From assembly GCA_963850525.1 (NCBI GenBank), contig CAWKLQ010000008.1:682001-746000 (forward strand): a stretch of 64,000 bases of DNA, written 5' to 3'. Source of the stretch: JAEMQF01 sp963850525. Its GTDB lineage: Bacteria; Pseudomonadota; Gammaproteobacteria; Burkholderiales; Burkholderiaceae_C. Position numbers and translations under genes: made by a program. Shown here one piece after another: positions 24,982-35,621 of the stretch (its first letter is position 1; every line of letters starts with the position of its first letter). The notes beneath the pieces are model-generated. The model did no database searches. It saw nothing but the letters and a program-made list of their open reading frames with translations, and was not told where the DNA came from.

Positions 24982-25992
24982 TCAGTCCAATCTTGCGTTC
25001 GAAACCTTGACGACTTCGCGCCAGCGATTGATCTCCTGCGCCAGAAAGTTTGCCAACTCAGCGCGGTCCATCGCCGGAACCGTTGAACCCAGCGTGGCCC
25101 AATGGTCTCGAAGTTCCGGCGAAGCCAGCGCTTTCGTGACCTCGACCGTCATCCGGTCGTAAACGGCCCGCGGCGTTCCCTTGATCGCCCACATGGCATA
25201 CCAGGCCGACGCCACGTAATTCGGCAGCCCGGCCTCGCTGGCAGTGGCGATCTCCGGGAACGACTCGATGCGTTTTGGGCTGGCCACCGCCACCGCGATC
25301 AGTTGCCCCGATCTGATGAACGGGCCGGCGCCGGCGAGGGTGTCGAACATCATGTCGACTTGGCCAGCCACCAGATCCTGGAGTGCCGGCCCCGTGCCCC
25401 GGTAGGGAATGTGGGTGATGAACAGCTTGGTCTGGATCTTGAACATCTCGCCGGCCAGATGCTGCGAGGTTCCATTGCCGGTGGAGGCGTAGTTGAACTT
25501 GCCGGGGTTCTTGCGAATGACCTCAATGATCGACTGCAGGTCATTCTTCGGGAACTTCTTTGGGTTCACGACGATGACGTGGGGCACACTGCTGAGCAGC
25601 GCCACCGGCTCGAAGTCGCGCGTGATGTCGTACGACAGATTGGCATACATGCTCGGTGCGATCGAGTGGTGCACGGCCCCCAGGAACCACGTGTAGCCAT
25701 CGGGCGCCATCTTGGCGGCGAGGGCCGCACCTATCGTGCCGCCGGCCCCACCCTTGTTCTCGACCACGATCGTGTTGCCGATTTGCGCGGTGAGTTGTTT
25801 GGCCAGCGGCCGGCCGAACGCGTCCACGGCGCCGCCGGGCGGAAACGGATTGATGAAGACGATCGCCCGGCCCGCGGCGGGCCAGCTCTGGGCCCAAACG
25901 GATGAGCCCACACCGGCAGCCGCCGCGCCGGCGGTAACGACGAGCAGTGCGCGGCGACGTGGCAGGAACTGAGTGCTGCGCGGATGGACCAT
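24982..25992 (-). CDS. Bug/TctC-type periplasmic solute-binding protein
   Basis: A 336-residue exported binding protein with an Arg-rich signal (PRRRALLVVTAGAAAAG) cleaved near VWAQ. Family marks FINPFPPGGAVDAF, NKGGAGGTIGAAL and the YASTGNGTSQHLAGE loop are present. AGGAG precedes the ATG. It lies 37 bases downstream of the persulfide dioxygenase gene on the same strand, so the two may be cotranscribed, but the ligand cannot be guessed. Confidence 0.92.
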   Translation of the reverse strand: MVHPRSTQFLPRRRALLVVTAGAAAAGVGSSVWAQSWPAAGRAIVFINPFPPGGAVDAFGRPLAKQLTAQIGNTIVVENKGGAGGTIGAALAAKMAPDGYTWFLGAVHHSIAPSMYANLSYDITRDFEPVALLSSVPHVIVVNPKKFPKNDLQSIIEVIRKNPGKFNYASTGNGTSQHLAGEMFKIQTKLFITHIPYRGTGPALQDLVAGQVDMMFDTLAGAGPFIRSGQLIAVAVASPKRIESFPEIATASEAGLPNYVASAWYAMWAIKGTPRAVYDRMTVEVTKALASPELRDHWATLGSTVPAMDRAELANFLAQEINRWREVVKVSNARLD

Positions 25993-26029
25993 GCGATCTC
26001 CTGTAAGCGGGCGAGATTGAAACTCGGGA

Positions 26030-27118
26030 TCACTCCACCCCGTCTTGCACCCGCAGCGACTCGGCGCGCCAGCGCAGCATGCCACCGACCAGGTTCGCGA
26101 CCTGCTGGAAGCCGGCCTTGCCCAGCAGCACGGTCGCCTGGGCGGAGCGCGCGCCGGAGCGGCAGACCGCGACGACGGGGCGCTGCCGGTCGATCTCGTC
26201 CGCTCGAATCGCGAGTTGGGACAGCGGCAGCAGGCGCGCGCCGGGGATGTGGCCGAGCGCGTCGGTGAATTCCTGCGGCTCGCGCACGTCGACGATCTGG
26301 ATCGCGCTGCTTTGTGCGCCGCCGATGCGCTCGGCCAGCGCACCAGGCTGGATCTCCCAGACGCCGCTGAAGCTGTACGTGAGCGGCGCCCAGTCCGGCT
26401 CGTCGGGCGGCAGCGCCTGGCTGTCGGGGCGGCCGCATTGCAGGTTCGCGGGCACGGCGATGGCCATGAGCTTGGGGTGCGGCAAGCCCAGGTTGTTCAT
26501 GTAGCCGGCAAAGTCCGACTCGTCGACGTCGCCGCCCAGGCGCGGGTTGAAGCGCCGCTCTTCGGCAACGCTGGTGACGGTGATGCCGCGGTAGTCGTGC
26601 GCCGGGTAGAGCAGGCAGGTCAAAGGCAGCGTGAGGATCTGCTCGCGCACCGACCGGTACAGCAAACTCGCGCTGCCCTGCTGGAAATCGGTGCGGCCGC
26701 AGCCGCGAATCAGCAGGCTGTCTCCCGTGAACGCCAGGCTTTGATCGTCCAGCACAAAGCTCAGGCAGCCGTTCGTGTGGCCCGGTGTGGCGCGCACTTC
26801 GAGGCGGCGCCGGCCGAACGCCACGGTGTCGCCATGTTGCAGAAAGCGGTCAGCGTTTTGCGCCGCCGATGCCTGCGACACGAGGATCGCGCTCGCGCAG
26901 CGCTGCTTCAGCAGCCACGCGCCGGTGACGTGGTCGGCGTGCACGTGCGTGTCCAGCGTGGCGACCAGGCGCAGCCCGAGTTCGCGCAGCAAGGCCACGT
27001 CGCGGCGTGCGTTCTCGAACACGGGGTCGATGACGACGGCCTCGCCGGAATCGGAGTCGCCCAGCAGGTAGGTGTAGGTCGATGACGCGGCGTCGAAGAG
27101 CTGGCGAAACACGAGCAT
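26030..27118 (-). CDS. Persulfide dioxygenase-rhodanese fusion
   Basis: A 362-residue fusion. The metallo-beta-lactamase domain has THVHADHVTG at about residue 56, GHTNGC, and TGDSLLIRGCGRTDFQ, the ETHE1-type persulfide dioxygenase pattern. The rhodanese domain (about 255-350) has the active loop CRSGARS. The dioxygenase makes sulfite from glutathione persulfide, and the rhodanese links this to thiosulfate. The sulfite product would feed the Soe and Apr routes encoded here. It is divergent from ccoI across a 286-base gap in which only an FNR box stands out. Confidence 0.93.
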   Translation of the reverse strand: MLVFRQLFDAASSTYTYLLGDSDSGEAVVIDPVFENARRDVALLRELGLRLVATLDTHVHADHVTGAWLLKQRCASAILVSQASAAQNADRFLQHGDTVAFGRRRLEVRATPGHTNGCLSFVLDDQSLAFTGDSLLIRGCGRTDFQQGSASLLYRSVREQILTLPLTCLLYPAHDYRGITVTSVAEERRFNPRLGGDVDESDFAGYMNNLGLPHPKLMAIAVPANLQCGRPDSQALPPDEPDWAPLTYSFSGVWEIQPGALAERIGGAQSSAIQIVDVREPQEFTDALGHIPGARLLPLSQLAIRADEIDRQRPVVAVCRSGARSAQATVLLGKAGFQQVANLVGGMLRWRAESLRVQDGVE

Positions 27119-27355
27119 GGGGTTGATCTCGGGTCGGGTCTGCGCCTCAACGCGTCATTGAGCAGTCCAACACAGTGCAGCGGCAGCGGCCGAAATGGCC
27201 TGCAACTCGGGGAGGCTGCACCGGGGCCGGCGGATTGTAGGGGCCTGAATTTCCTGCCGCCGGTGCTGCCGCGCAGGCTCGCTTCGCAGGCCACTCAGTC
27301 GATCCGCCGTGCCACGGATTCGGCCCCGCCGGCAAAGCGCCGCGACGCCGACGGC

Positions 27356-27369
27356 TTGATCTGGATCAT
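27356..27369 (+). promoter_or_regulatory. FNR/ANR box before ccoI
   Basis: TTGAT-CTGG-ATCAT matches the TTGAT-N4-ATCAA consensus with one mismatch. The box centre lies 42.5 bases before the A of the ccoI ATG. A class II site activates from -41.5, which puts transcription start at the start codon. No Shine-Dalgarno is present. Confidence 0.7.
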
Positions 27370-27404
27370 GCCGGCCGGTCGGTCAGCCCGCCAAACTGAC
27401 GCGG

Positions 27405-29708
27405 ATGACCAGTACGGCGCTCGCCACGAACCCCACCCGCACCGAAGCGGCCACGCGGCCGATTCGCCAACGCGACGAGGCACGCGTGGGCGACGCGTTG
27501 CTGCGCCTGTCGGGCCTGCGTTGCGCGGGCTGCGCAGGCAGCGTCGAACGCGCGCTGCGCGGCGTCGCCGGGGTTCGCGAGGCCAGCGTCAACGCCGCGG
27601 CGATGTGCGCGCGGGTTCGGTGGGACCCGGCCCACACCGACTTGCCGGCCTTGCTCGACGCGGTGCGGCGCGCCGGCTTCGGCGCCACGCCAGATGAAAC
27701 AGCGGCGGCGCGCGAGCTGCGCCGCGCCGAGAACCGCAGCGCGCTGTGGCGCGCCTTCGTCGCGGCGTTTTGCGCGATGCAAGTGATGATGTTCGCCGCG
27801 CCCGGCTATGTGGCAGATGCCGGCGACATCGCCCCCGACCTGAAGCGTCTGCTCGATTGGGGCGGCTGGCTGCTCACGCTGCCGGTGCTGCTGTTTTCCG
27901 CGGCGCCGTTTTTTGGCGGCGCGTGGCGCGGCTTGCGCCGCCGGCGCATCGGCATGGACGTTCCCGTGGCGCTGGGCATCGCGGTCACCTTCGTCGCCAG
28001 CACGGGCGCGGCACTTGACCCGCTGGGCGTGTTCGGCGCCGACGTGTATTTCGATTCGCTGACGATGTTCATCAGCTTCCTGCTGCTCGGCCGCTGGTTC
28101 GAAATGCGCGTGCGCCATCGCGCCGCGGAAGCCTTGGAAGCGGCGACGGGCGCGCTGCCGCAAACCGCGTGGCGCCTGGGCAGTGACGGCCGCACCGAGG
28201 CCGTGCCGATCGACATGCTGCGCCCCGGCGACGCCGTGCGCGTTCCGGTCGGCCAGGCATTCCCGGCCGACGGCGTCGTGATTGAGGGCAGCAGCGTCGC
28301 CGACGAGGCGCTGCTCAGCGGCGAGTCGACGCCGGTGCGCAAGAGCCTCGGCGCGAACGTCGTCGGCGGCAGCGTCAACCTCGCCGCGCCCGTCGTGATG
28401 CGCGTCGAGCGCTGCGGCGCGGATACGCGCTACGCGGCAATCGTCGGCCTGATGCAGGAGGCTGCGACGCAGCGCCCGGCATCAGCGCGCTGGGCGGATC
28501 GTTGGGCCGGGCCCTTCCTCTGGGCGGTGTTGTTGCTCGCCGGGCTGGGCGCCCTCGCCTGGAGCGTGATCGACCCGCCGCGCGCGATCTGGGTCGCCGT
28601 GTCGGTGCTGATCGTCACCTGCCCTTGCGCGCTGTCGCTCGCCACGCCCTCGGCGCTGCTCGCCGCAGCGCAAGCGCTGGCGCGGCGCGGCGTGCTGCTG
28701 CGGCGCATCGACGCGCTGGAGCCGCTGGCTGCCATGCAGCACTTGTTTCTCGACAAGACGGGAACGCTGACGACGCAGCAGCCGCACCTGGAACGCATCG
28801 AGCGCCTGCCGGCGTGCGGCGATCTCAGCGAAGCCGAGTTGCTGCGCCTGGCCGCGTCGCTCGCCGGGTGGTCGAGTCACCCGCTGTCCTTAGCCTTGTG
28901 CGAAGCCGCCGTCAACCACGGCCGCAGCCAGACTTGGCATGACGTGCGCGAAGAAGCCGGCGCCGGGATCGAGGCGATCGATGTGCTCGGGCGGCGCTGG
29001 CGGCTCGGCGCGGCGCGCTGGGTGGGTGGCGCGGCGGCCCATGCGCAAGCCGACGCAGCGTCAGACGCAGCCCGCGCCGGCCCGCGCGTCAACCTCAGTC
29101 GCGAAGGCCAAGTGCTCGCGCGCTTCACGTTTGACGAATCGCTCGCCGCAGGCGCGGCGCAGGCGCTCGCGCAGTTGCGCGCCGACGGCGTCGCCTTGAC
29201 GCTCTTGTCCGGCGATGCCCCGCCGCGCGTGCAGCGCCTGGCGCGGCGCCTGGGAATCGATGCCGCACACGCGCTCGGCGGCGCGACGCCGGAGCGCAAA
29301 CTCGAAGCGGTTGAGCGCGCCCAGGCGCGCGGCGAAGTCGTCGGCATGGTCGGCGACGGCATCAATGACGCGCCAGTGCTGGCGCGCGCCAACGTGTCGC
29401 TGGCGATGGGCGAAGGCGCGCTGCTGGCGCGCGCGAACGCCGACGCCGTGATCGTCTCGAACCGACTCGGCGACGTCGTGCACGCGAGGGCGCTGGCCAA
29501 GCGCACGCTGCGCGTGATCCGCCAGAACATCGCCTGGGCCGCCACCTACAACGCGGTCTGCGTGCCGCTCGCCCTGTTCGGCGCCTTGCCGCCCTGGGCA
29601 GCAGGCCTGGGAATGGCGGCGAGTTCGCTGCTCGTGGTGGGCAATTCGATGCGCCTGCAACGCGACCCGCGCAACCCTTCACCGCGAACTTTGGCTGCGG
29701 TTCGGTGA
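27405..29708 (+). CDS. ccoI: Copper-translocating P-type ATPase for cbb3 oxidase assembly
   Basis: A 767-residue P1B-ATPase of the CcoI/FixI type. An N-terminal heavy-metal domain has CAGC (about residue 40). The membrane metal site is CPC in TCPCALSLATPSAL, the phosphorylated Asp is in DKTGTLT, the HP motif is in SSHPLSL, and GDGIND closes the hinge. CcoI delivers copper for the CuB centre of cbb3 oxidase. The gene precedes ccoS and ccoNOQP, and an FNR box upstream fits microaerobic induction. Confidence 0.95.
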   Translation: MTSTALATNPTRTEAATRPIRQRDEARVGDALLRLSGLRCAGCAGSVERALRGVAGVREASVNAAAMCARVRWDPAHTDLPALLDAVRRAGFGATPDETAAARELRRAENRSALWRAFVAAFCAMQVMMFAAPGYVADAGDIAPDLKRLLDWGGWLLTLPVLLFSAAPFFGGAWRGLRRRRIGMDVPVALGIAVTFVASTGAALDPLGVFGADVYFDSLTMFISFLLLGRWFEMRVRHRAAEALEAATGALPQTAWRLGSDGRTEAVPIDMLRPGDAVRVPVGQAFPADGVVIEGSSVADEALLSGESTPVRKSLGANVVGGSVNLAAPVVMRVERCGADTRYAAIVGLMQEAATQRPASARWADRWAGPFLWAVLLLAGLGALAWSVIDPPRAIWVAVSVLIVTCPCALSLATPSALLAAAQALARRGVLLRRIDALEPLAAMQHLFLDKTGTLTTQQPHLERIERLPACGDLSEAELLRLAASLAGWSSHPLSLALCEAAVNHGRSQTWHDVREEAGAGIEAIDVLGRRWRLGAARWVGGAAAHAQADAASDAARAGPRVNLSREGQVLARFTFDESLAAGAAQALAQLRADGVALTLLSGDAPPRVQRLARRLGIDAAHALGGATPERKLEAVERAQARGEVVGMVGDGINDAPVLARANVSLAMGEGALLARANADAVIVSNRLGDVVHARALAKRTLRVIRQNIAWAATYNAVCVPLALFGALPPWAAGLGMAASSLLVVGNSMRLQRDPRNPSPRTLAAVR

Positions 29709-29760
29709 AATGATGTTGGTACACGTCGATTTGCATAGGGGTTGGGGGGCGGCTGCTTTC

Positions 29761-30016
29761 GGCTCGTTGCTGCCGTTCGATGTGGCCTCGAGGCTTGTCA
29801 AACAACCCTCGTCATCCCGGCGAAAGCCGGGATCCACCGGATGCACGCAATGAACCCTTCGCTGGACGCGCGACTTCCATGGGTGGATCCCGGCTTTCGC
29901 CGGGATGACGACTATCTTGCGTCGTGCCCTTCGCGCTGCACCTTGCCGTGCTGAGCTTTGATCGGTGGCACGCGTGATCGCACCCAAAGCAGACGATCAA
30001 GCGGCAGCAAGAGGCC
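29761..30016. repeat. Nested inverted-repeat element, second copy
   Basis: Fills much of the 402-base gap between ccoI and ccoS. The inner perfect arms are 29810-29836 and 29884-29910, identical in sequence and spacing to 1222-1322. The outer arms (from 29761 and about 29999) match the first copy but have drifted. Flanking sequence such as GATGTGGCCTCGAGGCTTG is also shared. No gene or transposase is seen in the gap. Confidence 0.85.
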
Positions 30017-30110
30017 GATTGCAGCCGCTCACATCCGAGCGCCATGACGTGCGCCGCGTGTCGCGCATGCGCGGTGAAGCCATTGACCGGAACGACAACG
30101 GGGAGCACGC

Positions 30111-30263
30111 ATGGACATCCTCTACCTCTTGATCCCCCTGTCGGTGCTCGCCATGTTCGGCGTGCTCGGCATTTTTGCGTGGGCGCTGCATCGCGGCCAG
30201 TTCGAAGACCTGGATGTCGAAGGTGAGCGCGTTCTGCTTGATCTTGATCAAAGCGGCCAGTAG
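30111..30263 (+). CDS. ccoS: cbb3 oxidase maturation protein CcoS
   Basis: A 50-residue single-helix protein, MDILYLLIPLSVLAM at the start, followed by the conserved WALHRGQFEDLD segment that marks CcoS. GGGGAG lies upstream of the ATG. CcoS is needed for inserting cofactors into the cbb3 catalytic subunit. The FNR box of ccoN lies inside its last codons. Confidence 0.88.
   Translation: MDILYLLIPLSVLAMFGVLGIFAWALHRGQFEDLDVEGERVLLDLDQSGQ
30238..30251 (+). promoter_or_regulatory. Perfect FNR/ANR box before ccoN
   Basis: TTGATCTTGATCAA is an exact TTGAT-N4-ATCAA palindrome inside the 3' end of ccoS. A -10-like AACAAT lies at 30274-30279, exactly where a class II FNR promoter needs it. The predicted start of transcription is 30286, one base before the ccoN ATG. 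Confidence 0.85.
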
Positions 30264-30286
30264 GCCCGCCCGGAACAATCGCCGCC

Positions 30287-31729
30287 ATGCCGTCCCACAC
30301 CAACTCTCAAGCGGTCTTTCACGACCACACGGTTCGCCTGTTCGCCTATGCCGCGGTGCTATGGGGAATCGTCGGCATGCTGGTGGGCGTGCTCATCGCC
30401 GCGCAGCTCACCTGGCCCGAACTGAACTTCGGCGTTCCCTGGCTCAGCTACGGGCGGTTGCGCCCGCTGCACACCAACGCGGTGATCTTCGCGTTCGGCG
30501 GCTGCACCTTGTTCGCGACGAGCTTTCACGTGGTGCAACGCACGTGTCAGGTGCCGCTGTTTGCACCCAAGCTTGCCGAATTCGTGTTCTGGGGCTGGCA
30601 GGCGGTGATCGTCGCCGCGGCGATTTCGCTGCCGCTCGGCTACACGCAAGGCAAGGAATACGCCGAACTCGAGTGGCCGATCGACATCCTGATCGCCGTC
30701 GTCTGGGTCTCGTACGCGATCGTCTTCTTCGGCACCATCGGCGTGCGCAAGGTGCGCCACATCTACGTCGCGAACTGGTTCTTCGGCGCCTTCATCCTCA
30801 CCGTCGCGCTGCTGCACATCGTCAACAGCGCGGCAATTCCCGCCGGCTGGATGAAGAGCTACTCCGTGTATGCCGGCGTGCAAGACGCGATGGTGCAGTG
30901 GTGGTACGGGCATAACGCGGTGGGCTTCTTCCTCACCGCGGGCTTTCTCGGGATGATGTATTACTACATCCCCAAACAGGCGCAGCGCCCGGTGTATTCA
31001 TACCGCCTGTCGATCGTGCACTTCTGGGCGCTGATCTTCACCTACATGTGGGCCGGGCCGCACCACCTGCACTACACCGCTCTGCCCGACTGGGCGCAGT
31101 CGATCGGCATGCTGTTCTCGCTGGTGCTGCTCGCGCCGAGCTGGGGCGGAATGATCAACGGCATGATGACGCTCTCGGGCGCGTGGCACAAACTGCGCGA
31201 CGATCCGATCCTCAAGTTCCTCATCGTCTCGCTGTCGTTTTACGGCATGAGCACGTTCGAGGGGCCGATGATGTCGATCAAGACGGTGAACGCGCTCTCG
31301 CACTACACCGACTGGACGGTAGGCCACGTGCACTCGGGCGCGCTTGGCTGGGTCGGCCTGGTCTCGATGGGCTGCCTCTACCATCTGATTCCGCGCATGG
31401 TCGGGCGCACCCAGATGCACAGCGTGCGCGCCATCGAGCTGCACTTCTGGGTGGCGACGCTGGGCATCGTGCTCTACATCGCCGCGATGTGGATCGCCGG
31501 CGTGATGCAGGGGCTGATGTGGCGCGCCGTGAACGGCGACGGAACATTGGTGTATAGCTTCGTCGAGAGCGTCAAGGCGACGTGGCCGTTCTACTTCATC
31601 CGCTTCCTTGGCGGCGTTCTCTACCTCGGTGGCATGGCCATCATGGCGTGGAATGTCGTCATGACGGCGCGCGGCGGGCGTGTCGCGCCGATCCCGGTGC
31701 CGCTGCCCTTGGCCGCGGCGCACGCATGA
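30287..31729 (+). CDS. ccoN: cbb3-type cytochrome c oxidase subunit I
   Basis: A 480-residue heme-copper oxidase with about twelve helices. Histidine ligands are visible in LRPLHTNAVIFAF, in WWYGHNAVGF, in GPHHLHYTA for CuB, and in HYTDWTVGHVHSGALGW for the hemes. It reduces oxygen at high affinity. No ribosome site precedes the ATG, and together with the FNR promoter position this suggests a leaderless message. Confidence 0.97.
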   Translation: MPSHTNSQAVFHDHTVRLFAYAAVLWGIVGMLVGVLIAAQLTWPELNFGVPWLSYGRLRPLHTNAVIFAFGGCTLFATSFHVVQRTCQVPLFAPKLAEFVFWGWQAVIVAAAISLPLGYTQGKEYAELEWPIDILIAVVWVSYAIVFFGTIGVRKVRHIYVANWFFGAFILTVALLHIVNSAAIPAGWMKSYSVYAGVQDAMVQWWYGHNAVGFFLTAGFLGMMYYYIPKQAQRPVYSYRLSIVHFWALIFTYMWAGPHHLHYTALPDWAQSIGMLFSLVLLAPSWGGMINGMMTLSGAWHKLRDDPILKFLIVSLSFYGMSTFEGPMMSIKTVNALSHYTDWTVGHVHSGALGWVGLVSMGCLYHLIPRMVGRTQMHSVRAIELHFWVATLGIVLYIAAMWIAGVMQGLMWRAVNGDGTLVYSFVESVKATWPFYFIRFLGGVLYLGGMAIMAWNVVMTARGGRVAPIPVPLPLAAAHA

Positions 31730-31745
31730 ATCTCGAGAGCCCACG

Positions 31746-32366
31746 ATGAACCCCACCTCCAAACCCCGCGGCCACGAGCGGGTCGAGACCAGCAACCTGC
31801 TGATGATCGTGCTGATCCTCGCGGTCGTCGCCGTAGGCGGCCTGGTCGAGATCGTGCCGCTTTACTTCCAGCGCTCGACAACCGAGGCTGCTCCTGGAGT
31901 CAAACCGTATACCGCGCTGCAGCTCGGCGGGCGCGACATCTACATTCGCGAGGGCTGCTACAACTGCCATTCGCAGATGATCCGGCCGCTGCTCGCCGAG
32001 ACGCTGCGCTACGGCACGTACTCCAAGGCCGGCGAGTTCGTCTACGACCATCCGTTCCAGTGGGGCAGCAAGCGCACCGGGCCCGACCTGCACCGCGTGG
32101 GCGGCAAGTACAGCGACGAGTGGCAGCGCCTGCACCTGAACAACCCGCGCGATCTCGTGCCTGAGTCGAACATGCCGGCCTACCCATGGCTCGAGAAGAC
32201 GTTGCTGCCGAGCGACGAGATGGGGCAGCGCATGACCGCGCTGCGCCGCGTCGGCGTGCCCTACAGCGATGCGGAAATCGCCAAGGCGGCTGCGGACACG
32301 GCAGGCAAGACCGAACTCGACGCATTGGTCGCGTACCTGCAGGTGCTCGGCACCGCCGTGAAGTGA
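31746..32366 (+). CDS. ccoO: cbb3 oxidase monoheme cytochrome c subunit
   Basis: A 206-residue protein with an N-terminal membrane anchor (LLMIVLILAVVAVGGLVEIV) and one c-type heme site, CYNCH, at about residue 80. A later Met in PESNMPAYPWL is the likely axial ligand. It passes electrons to CcoN. It follows ccoN after 16 bases. Confidence 0.97.
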   Translation: MNPTSKPRGHERVETSNLLMIVLILAVVAVGGLVEIVPLYFQRSTTEAAPGVKPYTALQLGGRDIYIREGCYNCHSQMIRPLLAETLRYGTYSKAGEFVYDHPFQWGSKRTGPDLHRVGGKYSDEWQRLHLNNPRDLVPESNMPAYPWLEKTLLPSDEMGQRMTALRRVGVPYSDAEIAKAAADTAGKTELDALVAYLQVLGTAVK

Positions 32367-32383
32367 GTGAGCCGGAGCCGCGC

Positions 32384-32629
32384 ATGGACCTGAACCTGAT
32401 CCGCAGCATCGTCACCGTGCTCGCCTTCGTTGCGTTCGTCGGCATCGTCTGGCGCATCTGGCGCGCCACGAACCGCGAGCACTACGCCCAGGCCGCGGCC
32501 TTGCCGTTTGCAGATGAACCGGACCCTCCCAGTCATCGTCATCCCGGCCTGCGCCGGGATGACAGACAAAGACAGATGGCGACTGCTGGAGTCAACGCGG
32601 CACCCACCGGAACCACGCGCAATGAGTGA
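32384..32629 (+). CDS. ccoQ: cbb3 oxidase subunit CcoQ with repeat-extended tail
   Basis: A small single-helix subunit (LIRSIVTVLAFVAFVGIVWRIW) that stabilises the oxidase. Usual CcoQ proteins have 50-60 residues, but this frame runs to 81 because a palindromic repeat at 32538-32563 lies inside the 3' end and reads as a basic HRHPGLRRDDR stretch. The normal part ends around PFADEPD. The stop overlaps the start of ccoP by eight bases, so the added tail also reaches into ccoP. Confidence 0.8.
   Translation: MDLNLIRSIVTVLAFVAFVGIVWRIWRATNREHYAQAAALPFADEPDPPSHRHPGLRRDDRQRQMATAGVNAAPTGTTRNE
32538..32563. repeat. Short palindromic repeat inside ccoQ
   Basis: GTCATCCCGGC and its exact complement GCCGGGATGAC flank four bases. 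It has the same core as the intergenic elements at 1222, 29810, 45984 and 56396, but here it is translated. Confidence 0.85.
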
Positions 32630-33547
32630 CTTCATTTCCTCCGGCTGGTCGATCTTTGTCGCCGCAGCCACCCTGCTCGGCCTGATCGCCTGCCTGGCGC
32701 TGCTGATCTTCGCCGCGCGGCGCAAGGTCGTGATGCGCCCCGACGGCACGCCCGATGAAACGACGGGCCACACCTGGGACGTCGACCTCACCGAGTTGAA
32801 CAACCCGCTGCCGCGCTGGTGGATGTGGCTGTTCGTCATCACCGTGTTGTTTTCCTTCGGCTACCTGTGGCTCTACCCGGGCCTGGGCAGTGCCGTCGGG
32901 TCCCTGGGCTGGACGAGCCAGAGCCAGCACAGCGACGAGCGCAGCGCCGCGGCTCAAGCGGCCGCGCCACTCTATGCGCGGCTCGCTGCGCTCGCGCCCG
33001 AACAACTCGCCGCCGACCCGCAGGCGATGGGCGTGGGCGAGCGCTTGTTCGTCAATCACTGCGCGACGTGTCACGGCTCGGACGCGCGCGGCAGCAAGGG
33101 CTTTCCGAACCTCACCGACAACGACTGGCTGTGGGGCGGCGCGCCAGAGAAGATTGCCGAGACCATCGCACAGGGCCGGCAGGGCACGATGCCACCGATG
33201 GCCGCGGCCGTGGGCACGGCCAACGACGTGCGCAACCTCGCGAACTATGTGTTGAGCCTCTCGGGCAGCGCCCACGACAACATCGCCGCGCAACTCGGGC
33301 GCGACAAGTTTGCGGTGTGCGCGGCCTGTCACGGATTGAAGGGCGAAGGGAATCCGCTGCTCGGCGCGCCAAACCTTGCCGACAAGGTGTGGCTGCACGG
33401 CTGGGGCGAACAGACCGTGGTGGCGATGATCATCAACGGCAAGACCAACGTCATGCCCGCGCACGCCGAACGCCTGAGCGCTGCGCAGATCCAGGTGCTG
33501 GCCGCCTACGTATGGCAACTCTCGAGGTCGGCAACGAAGGCGGTTCA

Positions 33548-33551
<4 letters not shown>
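32622..33551 (+). CDS. ccoP: cbb3 oxidase diheme cytochrome c subunit
   Basis: A 309-residue protein with two N-terminal helices (about 9-30 and 66-86) and two cytochrome c domains with CATCH (about 146) and CAACH (about 231). Met ligands lie in GTMPPMA and NVMPAHAE. CcoP receives electrons from soluble cytochromes. The start at 32622 overlaps the ccoQ stop, and the end overlaps the GTG of ccoG. Confidence 0.97.
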
Positions 33552-34981
<1,430 letters not shown>

Positions 34982-35017
34982 GTGCACGCCCCGCCTTTTT
35001 CCCCCGAGGAGACTGCC

Positions 35018-35260
35018 ATGCGCCCACCCCACCCTTCGCCCTTCGCCGAGCCCGGCCCGCGCCTTCCGTGGTGGCGCGTTGGCATGGTCTGGTTTGCGCT
35101 GGCCGGCCCGGCCGTCGTCGTCGTCGCGGGGCTTGTCACGGCAGGCATCGCCGTGCACGGCGCCGACCCGGTGCTTCGCATCGAGCCGAGCGCCGCCGCG
35201 CCGCAGGCGCCGGCGATCCAGGCGCGCAACCACGCCGCGACGGGCGGGCGCAGGCCGTAG
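35018..35260 (+). CDS. FixH-like small membrane protein
   Basis: An 80-residue protein with one helix (VGMVWFALAGPAVVVVAGLV) and the C-terminal AIQARNHAATGG segment shared with Burkholderiales proteins placed after ccoG and annotated FixH/CcoH-like. GAGGAGA precedes the ATG. FixH assists cbb3 assembly, and the match here is by context and C-terminal pattern. Confidence 0.7.
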   Translation: MRPPHPSPFAEPGPRLPWWRVGMVWFALAGPAVVVVAGLVTAGIAVHGADPVLRIEPSAAAPQAPAIQARNHAATGGRRP

Positions 35261-35274
35261 AGGGGCGCAAGGAC

Positions 35275-35508
35275 ATGACCCGCTTCGCGGTGCGCACGGC
35301 GACGGTGCTCTGGCCGGCATTTCTGATGGCCGGCGTGATGGAAATGTTCGTCTTCGCGCTGGTCGATCCGAACGACTTGCACGGGTTCGGCGGCGAAGCC
35401 ATCGACCTGAGTCGTCAGGCGATCTATACGCTGACGTTTCTGATTTTTTGGGCGATGATCAGTGCCGCTGCAGCCACGACGGCGTGGCTGGCTGCGCCGC
35501 GAACCTGA
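35275..35508 (+). CDS. Small two-helix membrane protein ending the cco cluster
   Basis: A 77-residue protein with helices at about residues 11-30 and 50-70. It lies 14 bases after the FixH-like gene, with AAGGA before the ATG. No catalytic residues are seen and I do not know a characterised member. Its position suggests an oxidase assembly or stability role. Confidence 0.65.
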   Translation: MTRFAVRTATVLWPAFLMAGVMEMFVFALVDPNDLHGFGGEAIDLSRQAIYTLTFLIFWAMISAAAATTAWLAAPRT

Positions 35509-35621
35509 GTTCGAGCCCGCATCGGGCGCGACGTCAAGGACAAGGCGAGCCGATCAGCACTGTCACAGGCAGAGAGGAGCATTGATCAATCCGCAATGAG
35601 CGGGCAACTTGGAGAAAGAAA

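Noticed and set aside
35584..35593. FNR box before phbB (TTGATCAA)
   Set aside because: The two half-sites lack the four-base spacer, so it does not fit an FNR dimer.
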